A stretch of 64,000 nucleotides of DNA from Metaphire vulgaris. Lineage: Eukaryota > Annelida > Clitellata > Crassiclitellata > Megascolecidae. The first letter of the stretch is position 1. Every line of letters begins with the position of its first letter. Shown piece after piece: positions 10,971 to 23,600 of the stretch. The translations under genes were made by a program, and so were the position numbers. Under the pieces are notes generated by a model, which had not been told where the DNA came from, did not search any database, and saw only the letters and a program-made list of their open reading frames with translations. The DNA lies in contig CM030836.1 in assembly GCA_018105865.1 (NCBI GenBank), positions 5,108,983-5,172,982 on the forward strand, given 5' to 3'.

Positions 10971-11731
10971 CTTGCACTTCTTCGGATCAGAGGCTGCACT
11001 GAATCTCCCGTTTTCTTTTGACACTTCGGCTGAGACCGGAGGAGCAGGAGGAGGAGGAGGAGCAGGAGGAGGAGCAGGAGGAGCAGCAGGCGTGCCGTCG
11101 ACTGCTGCTCGCCAGTTGCTCCTCTTGAGTATCGAGCGCAGAGGAGGAGAGCACTGTCGCGATACGCTATCGGTCGAACAGAACCCGGTTGCCGCTGGAC
11201 AGTGGCAGTTGCCTCTTTCCAGGGGAAGACTGAAGGAGACTCCTCCCTCGCAGCGGAGCGGTTGATCGGTCGACGACTCCAAGGCACAGACGGACGAAGT
11301 GAACGGAGAGAACGAAGAGAACGGAGAAACCGCCCTCTCGTCCGACGCCAACGCCGGTCGACGAAATGGACCGGAGGAGGAAGGGGGAGGAGGAGGAGGA
11401 GGAGGAGGTCATCAGAGTCGATCTGATGGAGGAGGAGGACGAGGAGGAACTCTTTCGACGGTAGAAACAGTTCCGACATTTTGTCAGCCATTTGACGCGA
11501 AAACAGGTAGACTGGTCGGCGACGGCGGCGACGGCGGCGGAGTCAATCGCCTGGAGGCGCTCTTCGAAGTCAATCTGAAGGTCACTCGGAGAAGGACGAT
11601 CGAAGGTCACCGATGACAAGGCCGCCTCCAGAGAGAACGTCTCCTCCTCCGACGGATCTTTGTTCAGCTGGTAGACAGGAACCGGAATGCAGGATGCATC
11701 CGAAAACATGCTGAAGAAGTGGTCTTCGAAA
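10971..11731 (-). CDS. Probable exon of an unidentified minus-strand gene
   Basis: An acceptor (TTATTGCAG) precedes 11731. The first frame reads FEDHFFSMFSDASCIPVP and continues with acidic, low-complexity text. Within a (TCC)n tract at about 11379-11440 the coding signal shifts by one base into a frame that runs through Ser/Pro-rich and poly-Ala/Pro text to a candidate donor (AAG|GTGGGC) at 10970. The simplest explanation is a one-base indel in the microsatellite, either a sequence error or a real disruption. No domain was recognised. The incoming phase (2) matches the outgoing phase of the exon at 12296-12595. Confidence 0.45.
11379..11440. repeat. (GGA)n microsatellite within the exon
   Basis: GGA/GAG units. 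A similar GGA/GCA tract lies at 11038-11092. Confidence 0.9.
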
Positions 11732-11770
11732 CTGCAATAATTCAATTCCAAATATCTACATAGCTACTAG

Positions 11771-12067
11771 CAGTGGCGTTGCGCAGTAGGCTACTTTCAG
11801 GGAGGGATGCCCATTCCAGACGCCGTGATATAAATTCGACTGACGTATAACAGTTTGGTCCCATGGTGTCTTTTAACACATAAAAAGTGAGTCTGTCTTT
11901 TGAGTAAGTTAAGTAAGTTAGACATATTTTAAAAACCATTATTATAATAGTGTTCTCATTAACCAAAATAATTGTGCGTATCACGCTATGCTATGAAATA
12001 TTTTAGACGCAGCAAGATTTTTGCGGATGCCTGGACACCCCCGGGCTTCCATTATGCGACGCCTCTG
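11771..12067. mobile_element. hAT-like MITE
   Basis: It starts CAGTGGCGTTGCGCAGTAG and ends ATTATGCGACGCCTCTG, imperfect inverses. The flanks GCTACTAG (11763-11770) and GCTATTAG (12068-12075) form an 8-bp target duplication with one mismatch. It sits in the intron between the two exons above and below. Confidence 0.88.
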
Positions 12068-12295
12068 GCTATTAGTCGACCTCTCCATGATAATCAGCGT
12101 TTAGAGAAATAATTATGTCTGTGATAACTGTCACAATTCAATGTCTCAGATATACAGACTGATTCACTATTGAATTAATAACGAAAATAAAATTATTTGA
12201 TCATCACAAGAATGATTGACATATATAGTCTCTGAATTTTGATTCTAAACGCAAATATCCTTCTGCCGATGAAAGCGAGTACTTTATAGGTCTAC

Positions 12296-12595
12296 CTGTC
12301 TGTTTTCACGTCATCGTCAGTTCCTGTGACCTTGGCCACACCTGAGTCAACGGCACCCTTTGCTCCTGTCGAGGTGACAGTCGTTCGGCATCGCAGGAGT
12401 CCAACAGCAGGCGCTGTGACTTCAGACGACTCGAGGTCACTGGCGATCTTATCGACGCTCACTTTGAGGATCGGTCTGACTTTTACACTGACTGCCCTGA
12501 TGAACGCACTGTCACCGACCAATTCAGCAGAATAACTGGTCTCGTCGATTGGCCAACCCTTCGCCTCCTCAATTAGGCAACGGCTCTCGGGAGGA
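12296..12595 (-). CDS. Probable exon of an unidentified minus-strand gene
   Basis: It is bounded by an acceptor (GGTTGGTTGCAG) before 12595 and a donor (GACAG|GTAGAC) after 12296. It is 300 bases long, open throughout, phase 2 in and phase 2 out. The translation is about 100 residues, Ser/Val/Thr-rich, with a basic-to-acidic alternation and a run DDDVKTD at the end. It joins in phase to the exon at 10971-11731. No family was recognised. Upstream exons were not found. Confidence 0.45.
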
Positions 12596-13102
12596 CTGCA
12601 ACCAACCAAAAGTACGTTTTTCGTCTTCAGTTCAACGCAATAATAATGGTCACAAGTGCGCACTTTTCTTACGATTACTATTTTTAAAAACTTCAAACAG
12701 CTTATTACTTAAGGCGTTAAATTGAGAGCTCGGAAACATGAATTGAAAATGAAATCAAAACCTAAAACATAAAGACGCATGCACTGATCCAACTGAAGCC
12801 GCTCGCCTGTTGCAGTCTGATGCTCTAAATATATTGCATTCGAACAAATTCCGAGCGATTGCTTTCGGCAAATATTAGAAGCGACGAATTCTTCAGCCAG
12901 TGCCGATCATGCCTATGCCTTAAAACGGCCATGAAGCCTAAAAGCCACGGAATCAGGTCAGTGTAAGAGATGCTAAGATGAGAGGCTATAGGGCGTAAGC
13001 AGTTGGGCGGTTTCGATCGACCGTTGGGCGACAAGCACTGTTCAGTGTTGAGAAAAGCCGAGACCAATCTGCCTTCGCCACGACGCTTAAAAATGCAACG
13101 AC

Positions 13103-13190
13103 GCTGATGATGATGATGATGATGACGACGACGACGATGATGATTATGATAACGATGATAAAGATGATGACGACGACGATGATGATGAGG
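13103..13190. repeat. (GAT/GAC)n microsatellite
   Basis: Imperfect GAT/GAC units. Confidence 0.92.
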
Positions 13191-13638
13191 TTGTCTTATT
13201 ATTTAAAGAAGAATGTTATTGGAGAACTCCTTTCTGGTTAATTCATTCTCATAGTAGACTGAATTAGACCTACATTTACAAAATGCTTATGCTTAACGTA
13301 GCCTAAATCGACCTCTCTAAAAAGTGTAAAAGATCCGTCTCCCTCTCTCCCTCTCTCTCCTAGAATGTCCCTTTCTCCATGGAGTGCGAATGGAATCCTA
13401 CCACCCAATCTGGTAGTGACCCAACATTCTATATCTTGTGGTAAAAGTTGTCTTCTTCTCTATTGACTTGATCATTCTTTGTCAGAGAGTTTGTTTACAA
13501 TTTTTGTCAGGGCGGTTAAGCTAATTAATTAATTAATCTGTTTGCAGTTTTTCAATGATACTTCCTATAAGCCGTATGACCAGATCGGTCGAATTAATTA
13601 GAGGCGTTTGCTTTGAAAGGCATCGTGAGACCGCGTCT

Positions 13639-13790
13639 TTACTCGAACGGATTCTTTCGTTTCTCGGTGGAATCGTTGATCTCCCGCAGTCTCTCCGGCG
13701 TCAGCCAGGCATCGCGGGCTGCGGCGCCGACCGACCGACAGAAGAAGTCGTCGACTTCAGCATCGCTGATCATTTCACCGGACAACACAA
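13639..13790 (-). CDS. Possible terminal exon of another minus-strand gene
   Basis: An acceptor-like CCGAGTGCAG precedes 13790. The frame (phase 1 in) encodes 49 residues ending EKRKNPFE and TAA at 13639. Its mix of acidic and basic residues and its lack of simple repeats look coding. No partner exon could be proven. Confidence 0.35.
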
Positions 13791-13917
13791 CTGCACTCGG
13801 CAGACAACGACTTATAAGAGCAAGCGATCATCGTCGTCATCATCATCATCATCACATGGCATGGCATGCGATTCAACAATCTGCTGCCTTTTTACTCTTT
13901 TTATTTACAATTATTAA

Positions 13918-14770
13918 ATTAGCGAATCTTAATAGAATATTGTGACGTATGCCATGTCGCTGTCTATAGAGTCTCGTTTAATTGTTGACGTCTTGTAAAC
14001 TGTTTTTTTTCAGAATAAATACATTGATTGTCCTGCTATTCTATACAACGCAACTATATTTCAACAGATAGCCTCAATCGTGGTCAATTTCAAAATAGCG
14101 AGGGATTCTTCGGACGTTACCTGTTGCTACCGTGAAGCCCTGATACTGACCAGTCTCTTAATATCAACCCCCCCCCACCAATCAATTGAACATTTTCCGA
14201 CGATGCCTTCGCTATAGTTTCATTGACAGTTAGAAGATCAGCATCGATATGTCATCTGATGCCACACTCCTTCGATCTCCGCAGATGGGTGAATAAAATG
14301 ATTTTACGATCACATGCGACTGCGGTTGATATACGAGCAGAATGCCCATCACATAGAAGATGGGATATTCAGCAAATTTAGAAAGAAATCAGTTCTACAT
14401 TCACGGTTCTGTTCGGCACCTCAGAATGCTCAGATCCTCATTCCAAAAAATTTCGTACCCAAAATTATTTAAGCGAAAATAATTCGTGATTTTCATGACG
14501 GAACGAGGCTTGTCATTTGTCTGTCGTAAATGACTGTCTAAAAGAAATGCGTTTCCTTAAATTAGTCATTGTTTAATTAAGTGATTAATTCATTGATTTA
14601 ATCGGTACATGAATTTTTAGAACGATTCCGGTGTTTATATTTATTTCACTTATGCTGTACAATTCAGCATAGTGGACTGAAGAGTCAATTAAATCTCTTC
14701 TGCTTGAAATAGTAGAACGTTGAGTCTGTTTCAAAGCATCGACACATTTTAGCGCTCACCTACATTTAAC
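13918..14770. other. No gene recognised
   Basis: Unique-looking AT-rich sequence with no supported feature. Confidence 0.4.
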
Positions 14771-14856
14771 TAATACCAAGATATCCACAAATGTCAATAT
14801 CTGGAACGGGGTCATCATTGAGGCTGTTGTCTTCGCACAAACGTTTTGCATGTTCA
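14771..14856. repeat. 86-bp dispersed repeat, copy 1
   Basis: About 78 percent identical by eye to 16617-16704, in the same orientation. Both share TAATACCAAGATATCCAC at one end and GT(G)TTCAC at the other. See the finding on possible duplicated exons. Confidence 0.7.
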
Positions 14857-15369
14857 CCTATATTTTGAAAAATACTCAGCCTTCAATGTTACCAAACGTA
14901 ATTATTTCATGCTTTACAGCTTTTAAAAAGAGTTTAAGTTACACTAAAGATAGACTAATTTCAACTGCAGAATTCAAAGGATGTCTTTGTGCCTACTTGG
15001 TTCTGCAAGCATTCACAAAATACATAGAAGATCTAATAGCAAATTCATTAGAACCAGACATAGCATGTCAACTACCAAATCGACACTGGCATTTTCGATC
15101 GTATTTACCCTGTCATCCAAAATGGTCGTTGAGATTACGAGTATGCGTAGATCAGAATCAGCACCCGTGCATGTGTGAGATTTGTACAATAGAAGAGAAG
15201 TCGGCTTCGCTAAGAAAGATAGACGCTCACATCGTATTGTTACTGATGCGTCTCTAAGCAAATCTTCCATCTACCGCCATCTACTGTGTATCGCTATTGA
15301 AGAACACTTCAGTTGAACGCGCAGAAATGTCACTGGCTGTCTAATTTTTCAATTGGAGAACATTTAGGT

Positions 15370-15373
<4 letters not shown>

Positions 15374-15404
<31 letters not shown>
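15374..15404. repeat. (AG)n microsatellite
   Basis: About 15 AG units. Confidence 0.96.
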
Positions 15405-15406
<2 letters not shown>

Positions 15407-15991
15407 TGAGGTTGCCAACAGATGCTACACCAATTGACAACCTCAAATCTCTCTGGTTTGCAAGATCATTTGCAAGATGCCTTTGTAAGCTCGCCAGAGG
15501 CCAATGTCTTTAAAGTAATTCAACATTAATGTCAAAGTTAATTTTCTATCTGTTTTTAATCAACATGCTTCGTACATTTCCGATATCCGACATGCCGCAG
15601 TAAATACTGTACGAACGTTGTTGAATCACCGTCACAATGCAATCACATCTGCTTCGTATTAAACTCCTCGATGTCCTCCGTCTGACCAATGGTCTCGCCT
15701 GACGTAGCGTCTGCAGTCGACCAGACTCAGAGACATAGTTCGTCTCGTGCTGTAAACACCAAGTGTAGCGATAATTGCGACGACGACGACGACGCCTGTT
15801 TCGCCGAAGGCAATCTCCGTCCGCTGATGAAAGTACAGTGTATATATGAACCCCTGAGACACGTCCTTCGTCGACGTCGTCTGTCACTCTGTCATTATCA
15901 GACGCCTGTGCACGACTAACTCTGGTTGGTCAATGCCGACGACGACGACTCCGATGCATAATCTTACACTATGCACGAGTAAATGCAATAC

Positions 15992-16030
15992 TCTCTCCTC
16001 CTCCTCCTCCTCCTCCTCCTCCTCCTCCTC
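15992..16030. repeat. (TCC)n microsatellite
   Basis: About 13 TCC units. Confidence 0.96.
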
Positions 16031-16500
16031 AGTTGTCTGGTTATTTGAGAGCTATGATACTTCTTTCGCCAGAGGGAGTGACTAAAGCGACTCGTGACAT
16101 CTTGTGAGTATGGCATTTGAGTAATTTCTGTTAATCTGAAATCTGAAAGCATTGTGATCGTGTCTCAGTTGATAATGCACCTGTGTCTAATTATTGCACT
16201 GTAGATTATTCTTAGGAAGTAGAGAGTAAAAGTGTTGGCTAAAAATAGCTCTTGTCTTCAAGGCAGATGATATTTTGGTGACATTTTCTGAACAATTGCG
16301 CTTCATAAACTGCGGTTCATGAGTGCATGGCCTAAATTTTATTCGAGAGTAGATCATCATACATCACAAGTCTTTGTTTTGTTTTGTTTCTTCTGTTTTG
16401 ACGCTTTGGGCTGTGAACACAATCTCCAAGCATATTCAGTCCCCGAATTCAAACGAATCCCAGAAGACAAAATTCTCCTTCGGCAACATGATTCATTGAT

Positions 16501-16556
16501 TCACACACACACACACGCATACACACACAAACACACACACAAACACACACACACAC
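16501..16556. repeat. (CA)n microsatellite
   Basis: CA repeat with occasional AA and GC interruptions. Confidence 0.95.
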
Positions 16557-16616
16557 CAGTTAATATGCTGGGCAATGGTGATCCCATCTACTGAGCTATG
16601 AGCTGCTCTCTTAAAC

Positions 16617-16704
16617 TAATACCAAGATATCCACCAGTTAAAATATCAGAAACAAGGTCATCAATGCAGTCTTTGTCTTTTGCACATACGTTTTACGTGT
16701 TCAC
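16617..16704. repeat. 86-bp dispersed repeat, copy 2
   Basis: Partner of 14771-14856. Confidence 0.7.
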
Positions 16705-17015
16705 AACAGAACCGTCTCTGTTGTGGTCTATATTGCCATCGTCAGACAGAATGCCTTGACACAACAGTGCCCTATTTCTTCTTCCTTAGCATCTTCGATA
16801 CGATCAAATGCATCCGAATTGTACTAAGAATTGTTTGTCTAAAGAAATTATTGCGCGCATGAATACGTTAAATGCCTCTGCGTCTCTCATGCAAGCACGC
16901 TGATCTATTAAAGTAAATAATTTCGGAGAAACTTTTCCAGACTTCGAATCGGACGAGAACGAACCACACGATTTCTTACTGCCTCAGGACACTTTTGTTT
17001 CCTAAGACCTTTGGT

Positions 17016-17117
<102 letters not shown>

Positions 17118-17123
17118 ATATTA

Positions 17124-17774
17124 TCCACATTAGATTCATCTATTCCACACAAAATATACAACTTTCACAACAAAATTGGTCGTACAGTTTGCGAGATATT
17201 AATTTTTAAACATCTAAACCGAAAAACACAATGGAGAAATCACCAATGCATGCACAATCGCTTCATTACGTCTTTTGCAGTTTGTGCTCGAAGTCACCAC
17301 ACCTTTCACGATTGCAAGAACGAAGAGGATCGAATCTTAATAACAATTTTGAGACAAGTCAAGAATTCCAGTGCAGACAATTTTTATCAAAATTTCTTGA
17401 TAGGCAGTGGTCACTTCGATTGCTCAATCGACTTCTGCGGCAGAATGACGAAACAGGCTTTGCAGATGCGAGGCACGGCGGGGCAGACAAAGGACGACCT
17501 GTGCGACCGAAAACATTGAAACTGTTACACAGTTACACAGTTCGCTGAAAACAGCTAAAGGGGGTTTTAACCCCAACCCCCTCCCTTGGCTACGCCACTG
17601 GTGCACAGAATCGAATTCGCAAACGACATAATGACGCGATTGTAATGATGAATTTCTCTTTCTGGAAACTTGCGATTTTCGATTCAAATTGTTGAAAATT
17701 AATATCTCGTAAACTGCATGACTGATTTTTGAGATTTGCATATTTTGTGTAGAATAGATTAAATTTAGTGTGGC
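17124..17774. mobile_element. Foldback-like element, arms of about 90 bp
   Basis: The left arm (17124-17221: 'ctattccacacaaaatat', 'cagtttgcgagatattaatt') is the inverse of the right arm (17682-17774: 'aattaatatctcgtaaactg', 'atattttgtgtagaatag'). The interior of about 460 bp includes the end of another hAT-like element, CCTTGGCTACGCCACTG, at 17576-17592. Confidence 0.75.
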
Positions 17775-17861
17775 TAACGTTTTATATATTTTGGGTAAAA
17801 TTTGTTGAAGTTATATTGATTTATAAAACGGCTCCACTTCAATAGGGATAGTATAATATTA

Positions 17862-17950
17862 TATATATAATATATATATATATATGCGTGTGTGTGTGTG
17901 TGCTGTATATACATACATGCATGCATACATACATTCATAAACACAGTATA
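17862..17950. repeat. (TA)n, (GT)n and (CATA)n tract
   Basis: Adjacent short runs of three simple repeats. Confidence 0.9.
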
Positions 17951-18666
17951 TACGTAGTGGTGTTGTTTGCTACATAGGCTATAATTATCGAGCGTCCGAG
18001 TGTTAACTGCTGCTCGTTATTTCGTTGGTTGAATCGACACCTGAGTGATTTTCCAACGACTCAAATCGACGATTGTTTGATGTCGTTTTAACGACGGCCG
18101 AGAGCAGAGATCTTCTCGCCGTCTTCTCTTCTAGACTGTTGGTTGGTCACGTGAGAAAGGAGTTTTATTGAATTTTCAATTTGTCAATATAGGATTTACA
18201 GTTGACCTATTGCATCCAACGCTTCATCCAGATGTATGGAGATGCTGTATTTTTAACCATTCGAGAGAATTTTTGAAAAGTTATAGGCCTACGTAGTTTG
18301 CGATGCACTCTTACAGAATAATTTTCGGCAGATGTTGTGTGTTTTCGAGCGTTTTTCAAGTAGGTCTATTCGTTTTTTTAAAATGCAGCGCGGTCGTTCT
18401 TCAAACTCCAACCCCAAAACTTTCGAGCTTAGGCGAGGAATGAAAACCAAAATTTTCTGACTCAAGAATCATATTTATTTATTTATTTATTGACAGATAG
18501 CGTAAGACAAAGGCCAAGGCCTCTGGAAAGTCGTCCTCGATCAGAGAGTTCAAGCATTCCAAATCCAGGCATTTTAAGGTCTGTATGAACGAATAAACTA
18601 ACAGATCCTAAGATTCAACGGCTGGCCGTTCAGGCGCATGCGCGAGAGAACGCGGGTTATTTAGCG

Positions 18667-19075
18667 CAGGGTTGCCAGTGAACTTTTTGAGAGAGAAAAA
18701 CCAGATCGTGTCCTTAAAAAATCCATAAAAAACCAGGTTCGCAAAATGGTCCAAAAATATGATAAAATTAATAAAAACATCGTGACAAACCTGATTTTTT
18801 AGAAATTTCGTAACAACATCTCCAAAAAGTCTTGACAAGCAGAGACACAAAAAAAGGTCGTCGTCAAGATAAAACTTGATCCTACAAGCAAAAAAATGGT
18901 TTTCAACATGGGGTACCGCTGAAAACTCCTCATTTTCTAACTTTCACTGCATAAATCAGGCAATTTTATAAATTTTCGCAGATAAAAAAAACAGATTCCG
19001 GCCAACAAACCAAACAACCAAACAAGGCCCCAAAAAACCAGATTGGGTTGGAAAAAACCCACACTGGCAACACTG
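18667..19075. mobile_element. hAT-like non-autonomous element
   Basis: It starts CAGGGTTGCCAGTG and ends CACTGGCAACACTG. It is flanked by perfect 8-bp duplications ATTTAGCG at 18659-18666 and 19076-19083. It is 409 bp long with no open reading frame for a transposase. It contains an A-run core at 18833-18863 with a longer spacer. Confidence 0.92.
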
Positions 19076-19083
19076 ATTTAGCG

Positions 19084-20000
19084 CTTCTAGACCGTGCACG
19101 ATTATTCTTAGTCTTTTGTTTTGGTTAAACCGTTAGTAATTTTAGCACATTTATGAAGATTCATTTATCCTAAATGGGTTTTTATTGATTCATGGATGCA
19201 ATCTGAAAGTCATCGGTATATTTATCCTCTCTGTTTTATTTTTTATTGACTATGAAATGTCATACACAAGTCGGGTTTTTGATTCGCTTCAGAATGAGAC
19301 CAATTTTAAGAGATCGAGAAAAAAGATTTTGAAGCGGTCTATGCATGCAAAAACAGTAATTCCATGCTACTTTTCACCAACTCGACTCGATTATTTCAAT
19401 TTTTTTGTACAAGACGCTACAACGGTTTTAGTTCTGTTAGGAGAGCGCATGTGCTTAACTTGATTGTTATTAATGCATTCTCGTATTTTTCATTGTCTGC
19501 ACTCAGCTTTAATACAGTCAAATTCAATTGAATTCATTCCTATCATAAGTCTTATTAGACCCTCAATTACAAATATCTTTTGTTCTTGTGACAACGTCTG
19601 ACATCAATCGTTTTGGACAGTCAGTTTAAATGACATTAAACGAATTCGACTGTAGGTCCTGCATTGATTGACTTTCGGCTAGATACAGTATGCCTCTGGT
19701 CTCTTATTTATGGGTCTTATAATGGCTGACTAAGAGTCAATTCATGAGAACTTTAAGTTTTCATCGTCTCAAGCCCGCAACGACCTCATTTGCTGAAGAT
19801 CAGCAAAATATTTCTAGTGGCAATATATTGCTGCGTTAGAGACAACGAAGAGACCACATCTATTGCTAAACAAGTACACAGTGACCCTCCCAATTGAAAT
19901 GGCACCATTTCAGTGCTGAATATAACTTCAACAAATTTTATCCAAAATTTATAAAACTTCAGCTACACAAAGAATGGTGTGATGAGGTTGAAGAATGGCG
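19084..20000. other. No gene recognised
   Basis: AT-rich sequence between a mobile element and the assembly gap. Short frames only. Confidence 0.4.
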
Positions 20001-20100
20001 NNNNNNNNNNNNNNNNNNNNNNNNNNNNNNNNNNNNNNNNNNNNNNNNNNNNNNNNNNNNNNNNNNNNNNNNNNNNNNNNNNNNNNNNNNNNNNNNNNNN
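20001..20100. other. Assembly gap (100 N)
   Basis: Exactly 100 N, the usual placeholder for a gap of unknown size. The last exons of the FHA gene may be missing here. Confidence 0.99.
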
Positions 20101-20220
20101 ATTTCAGGTTTTCCTCTACTTCTGGTTTTATTCTCATCAATTTCATTTTATCTTAAAAACACTTTCAGATTTAACTAATGTGCTACGTTTAACTGAATGC
20201 AGTAAGTGTTTCATTCTGAA

Positions 20221-23200
20221 TTACACAAAGTCTAATGATGGCTGATTGGAGGAGGTTACATTTGAATCACACAAATAGCTTTCTGCATCACTGTGATGCA
20301 ATGATGATAAACAAAATGCAAAATCTCTACTACAATCCATTTCAGACATTTTTCTTCTTTCCAACCTCACAATCTGAAGACAATTTCGTTTTCGAGAATC
20401 AGATACAACTGGCATAGGTGACGACTTTTAAATTAACTCTATTACTAGCAAATGCACAATTATCAACAGCAAGCGGTGAAGTTTGATGTCCAACAGATCC
20501 ACATTTTTGAAGTCTGAGCAGCAAGAGAACCACCAAATGACAGAAGCAACTGCATTATTTGTCTCTGACTATCAATATTTTCAGAATCAGAATCAACATC
20601 ATCAAACTGACCTTCCACTACAGAATATGCATTAGCAACATCAGGAGCAGCATTTCCAGTCTGAAATGAAAATCATGACACTTAGAGAGAACATCTTCAT
20701 TTGCTGCTTTTGCATAGTCTGGCTTCATACGAGTTAAACCTATCAAATGCGTGTATTTACTTTGTATGATCTTGCTTCATTCAAAGTGCCAATGGGACTA
20801 GAAAGGATCTGCACTTCCTTCAAACTGTCCAGATCTTTGATTTTGCCAAACTCATGTAATCATTGATGCTTCTGGTTGTACATGTAAACTATCTTGGACA
20901 CTCCAACTTTGCAGGTATACAGTTTTTTGAATTCCAGGTAGTTCTAATTTAATCTCACTGGTATACAGTTTCACTTTATTCAACCAAGACTGGGCACACT
21001 TTATCAGTTCACCAGCGTGCTCTTTATTCACGTCTAAAATGTTGCTATTCAGCAAATCAGATTCAGCATCATGATTTTCTTGATGCAAATGATACCAGAA
21101 ACTCTGATCATCGAGTGAAATGTTCTTTGGCAATGTCAAACAGTAGGCAAAATTTTACATTTCAACTTATCACTCTAACTGCATCAAACACAATCTGACC
21201 AGATGTCTTTCACAATATTGTTCAGGATTGGATATTTCATTTGCTGTTATAACAGATGACTCCCCCTTATCCAAAAGATATCTAGAAGATCATCAAAAGT
21301 TTCGGCTGATGATTGATGCAAGTGAGAATGGTCCTACATTGGGTGTCATGCCAACATCTTCTAATGCTTTTGAAATTTTTGTTCTTTAGCACATTCCTGA
21401 AGAATAGAATTTCTGTTCAGTTCCATAACCACTGGATCCTGAACAATAGCAATCTTCATCTTGCTTTACAGAAAATGACTCCTTTTCATAAGTGCAAGAT
21501 TGAGCCAACGGAGTGCTCGGAGGGCAGGGTACAAATGAATTTTCTAATATATCTGTGCTTTTTGGTCTCCTGCAAACTGTAATCTTTCTTATCTGAGCAG
21601 CTGATTTCTGCAGAACTACTTTCAACTATCTTGCTGCCAATGTCAGAGATATCGGTAAATGAAAGTGAGATACAAACAGTAGAATTAGAACATTTTCTGC
21701 CAACCACTCCATCATCGATATGATCCCCGCAAGATGTATCTAGTTCAACATCGCATATAGCTTCTGATTCATTAATTACCGACTTTCTCTGATCCACTGT
21801 AACATAAGAAGACGTAGCAGTGACTTCATTAAATAATGCATTCAATCACAATCAGTCGATCCAAATCTATGGCCATAATCTTCCTGCTCATTCTATGTGA
21901 AGGCTTGTCTGTCTCAGCAAGTAAGAAATCTTCAGGAACAACACTACCTCTTATGCCTGCCAACAGATTTCCCACAACATCAATTTCTGACTGTGGCTGA
22001 GAATTGGTCATCAAAGAGCTTGAATCAGGTTCAACAGCACTTTGTGCAACAACATTCAGACCAGGAATGGCTGCTTCTGTGTTCGTGTGACCTTCAACCA
22101 ACTTTGTTTCACTCATCTTATTTTCTGCTACAACAGGATTTTCTGAATCTGCACTTCCAGCATTTTGCTTCAGGCAAGAGATTATTAAAAGGGGTACTTT
22201 GCAATTTCTTTAACACTTCATTATATGATACTGTTTCATTACCAGCCATTTCCTCAACAGAACTAACTGCAATATAGTTTTATCTGCATCACCTTTTTGC
22301 TTCTGGGAAATGTTTTCAAAAGATACTTTGCCAATTTCTTCCAACACTGTTCTATCTGATATTGTTTCATCACTAGCCATTTCCTCAACAGAACTAACTG
22401 TACAGTTTTATCTCATCCTTTTTTGCTTCTGGGAAATGTTTTCAAAGGTACCTTGCCAATATCTTTCAACACTGTTCTATCTGATATTGTTTCATCACTA
22501 GCCATTTCAACTCAACTAACTGTGAGAGTTTTATCTGCATCACCTAAAACTAGACTCAAAGACAACAGCCTCACATAAAGCCAATTTTTCTGTGATTGCA
22601 TCAGCTGTAACAGTTTCATTCGGACTTCTTTGAGGATTGCAGTGACTCTCACACATAACTTTTCAACAGATGCAACGGTAACAACTCCATCTACAGTCAG
22701 AGAAATACCTTCAGCATCATCTTTGACCACGACATATTCATTTTATTAGCAATTTCAACTTCTGGTTTTCCATGGTGTAAAACAGGCTCAAAAACAACCA
22801 ACTCATTTTGTTTCAAATAACTTCATCTATAAATGTACCGTATATTCAGTCCCACAGGCAGCAATCTTTTCTATTATACCACCCTGCAACAGCATCATCC
22901 ACACACATTTCTTCCATAAGATATTCTACAATTTCTACCGGGCTTCAATTTTTTGTTCAGACTTCGCTTTGCCACTAGCATCAACTCAGCATTAGTTTCT
23001 CCCAAAAGCTGCAGTAGAGATGTTTATAACAAGATCCTTTGAAATATTTTTGTTCTCTAATTATTGGTCTTCAGAAACCATATTAAGCGGAATCTGCAGA
23101 ATTTCCTAAATCAGCTGCATCACCAGTCTCAAGCCAGTTTCTACAGGGGCAGTTTTACTGCAAAACATTCATCTTCAATTTTTGTGAAGGGGTTTCTTAA

Positions 23201-23600
23201 AAGCCTCCATCTCAGCAGCATCTTTAACAGTCAACATTTCTGTAGAATCAGCACCTTCCATCATCAGCTACCTCATTTGTAGCTGCTTTTGCTGAATTAT
23301 CAAATTCAGTAACAACTTCAGACCTTAATATATCTACAATAGGTTCTGCTGCACATTCCAAAGGAGTTGATATTTCTGCAAGTTCTCCTATTATATTCAA
23401 GCCACATGCAACCTTTTTCATCAAATTCAGTTGAATATTTAATCATATTTTCTGATGCCAATAACTCTGCAAGATCTTTAGTATTGTCATTAGCCACAGT
23501 TTCAGTAACAGCCTCACTGCTAGTAGCACTTTGAGCACTGGCATCATCTTCAGGAAGCAGCCTTAAGCTCTTCAACAGGTTTCCTGTCATGTCATCTTCA
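20221..23600 (-). pseudogene. Frame-disrupted 3' continuation of the FHA gene
   Basis: The minus strand keeps the acidic Ser/Glu composition of exons 5-6 but in short pieces that change frame every 100-300 bases: about 23590-23318, 22730-22512, 22116-21829, 21845-21486, 21139-20852. A later piece starts after an acceptor (CATTTCAG) at 20660 and reads TGNAAPDVANAYSVVEGQFD, and a last piece ends SSNQPSLDFV plus TAA at 20221. Either many one-base errors next to the gap or real decay explains this. Confidence 0.6.

Noticed and set aside
15659..15862. Minus-strand frame with a hydrophobic run (VVVVVAIIATLGV) followed by RR
   Set aside because: It resembles a membrane segment, but part is a GTC/GAC repeat, a competing frame looks equally open, and no splice partner was found.
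19894..20245. Frames crossing the N run
   Set aside because: They are artificial; the bases are unknown.
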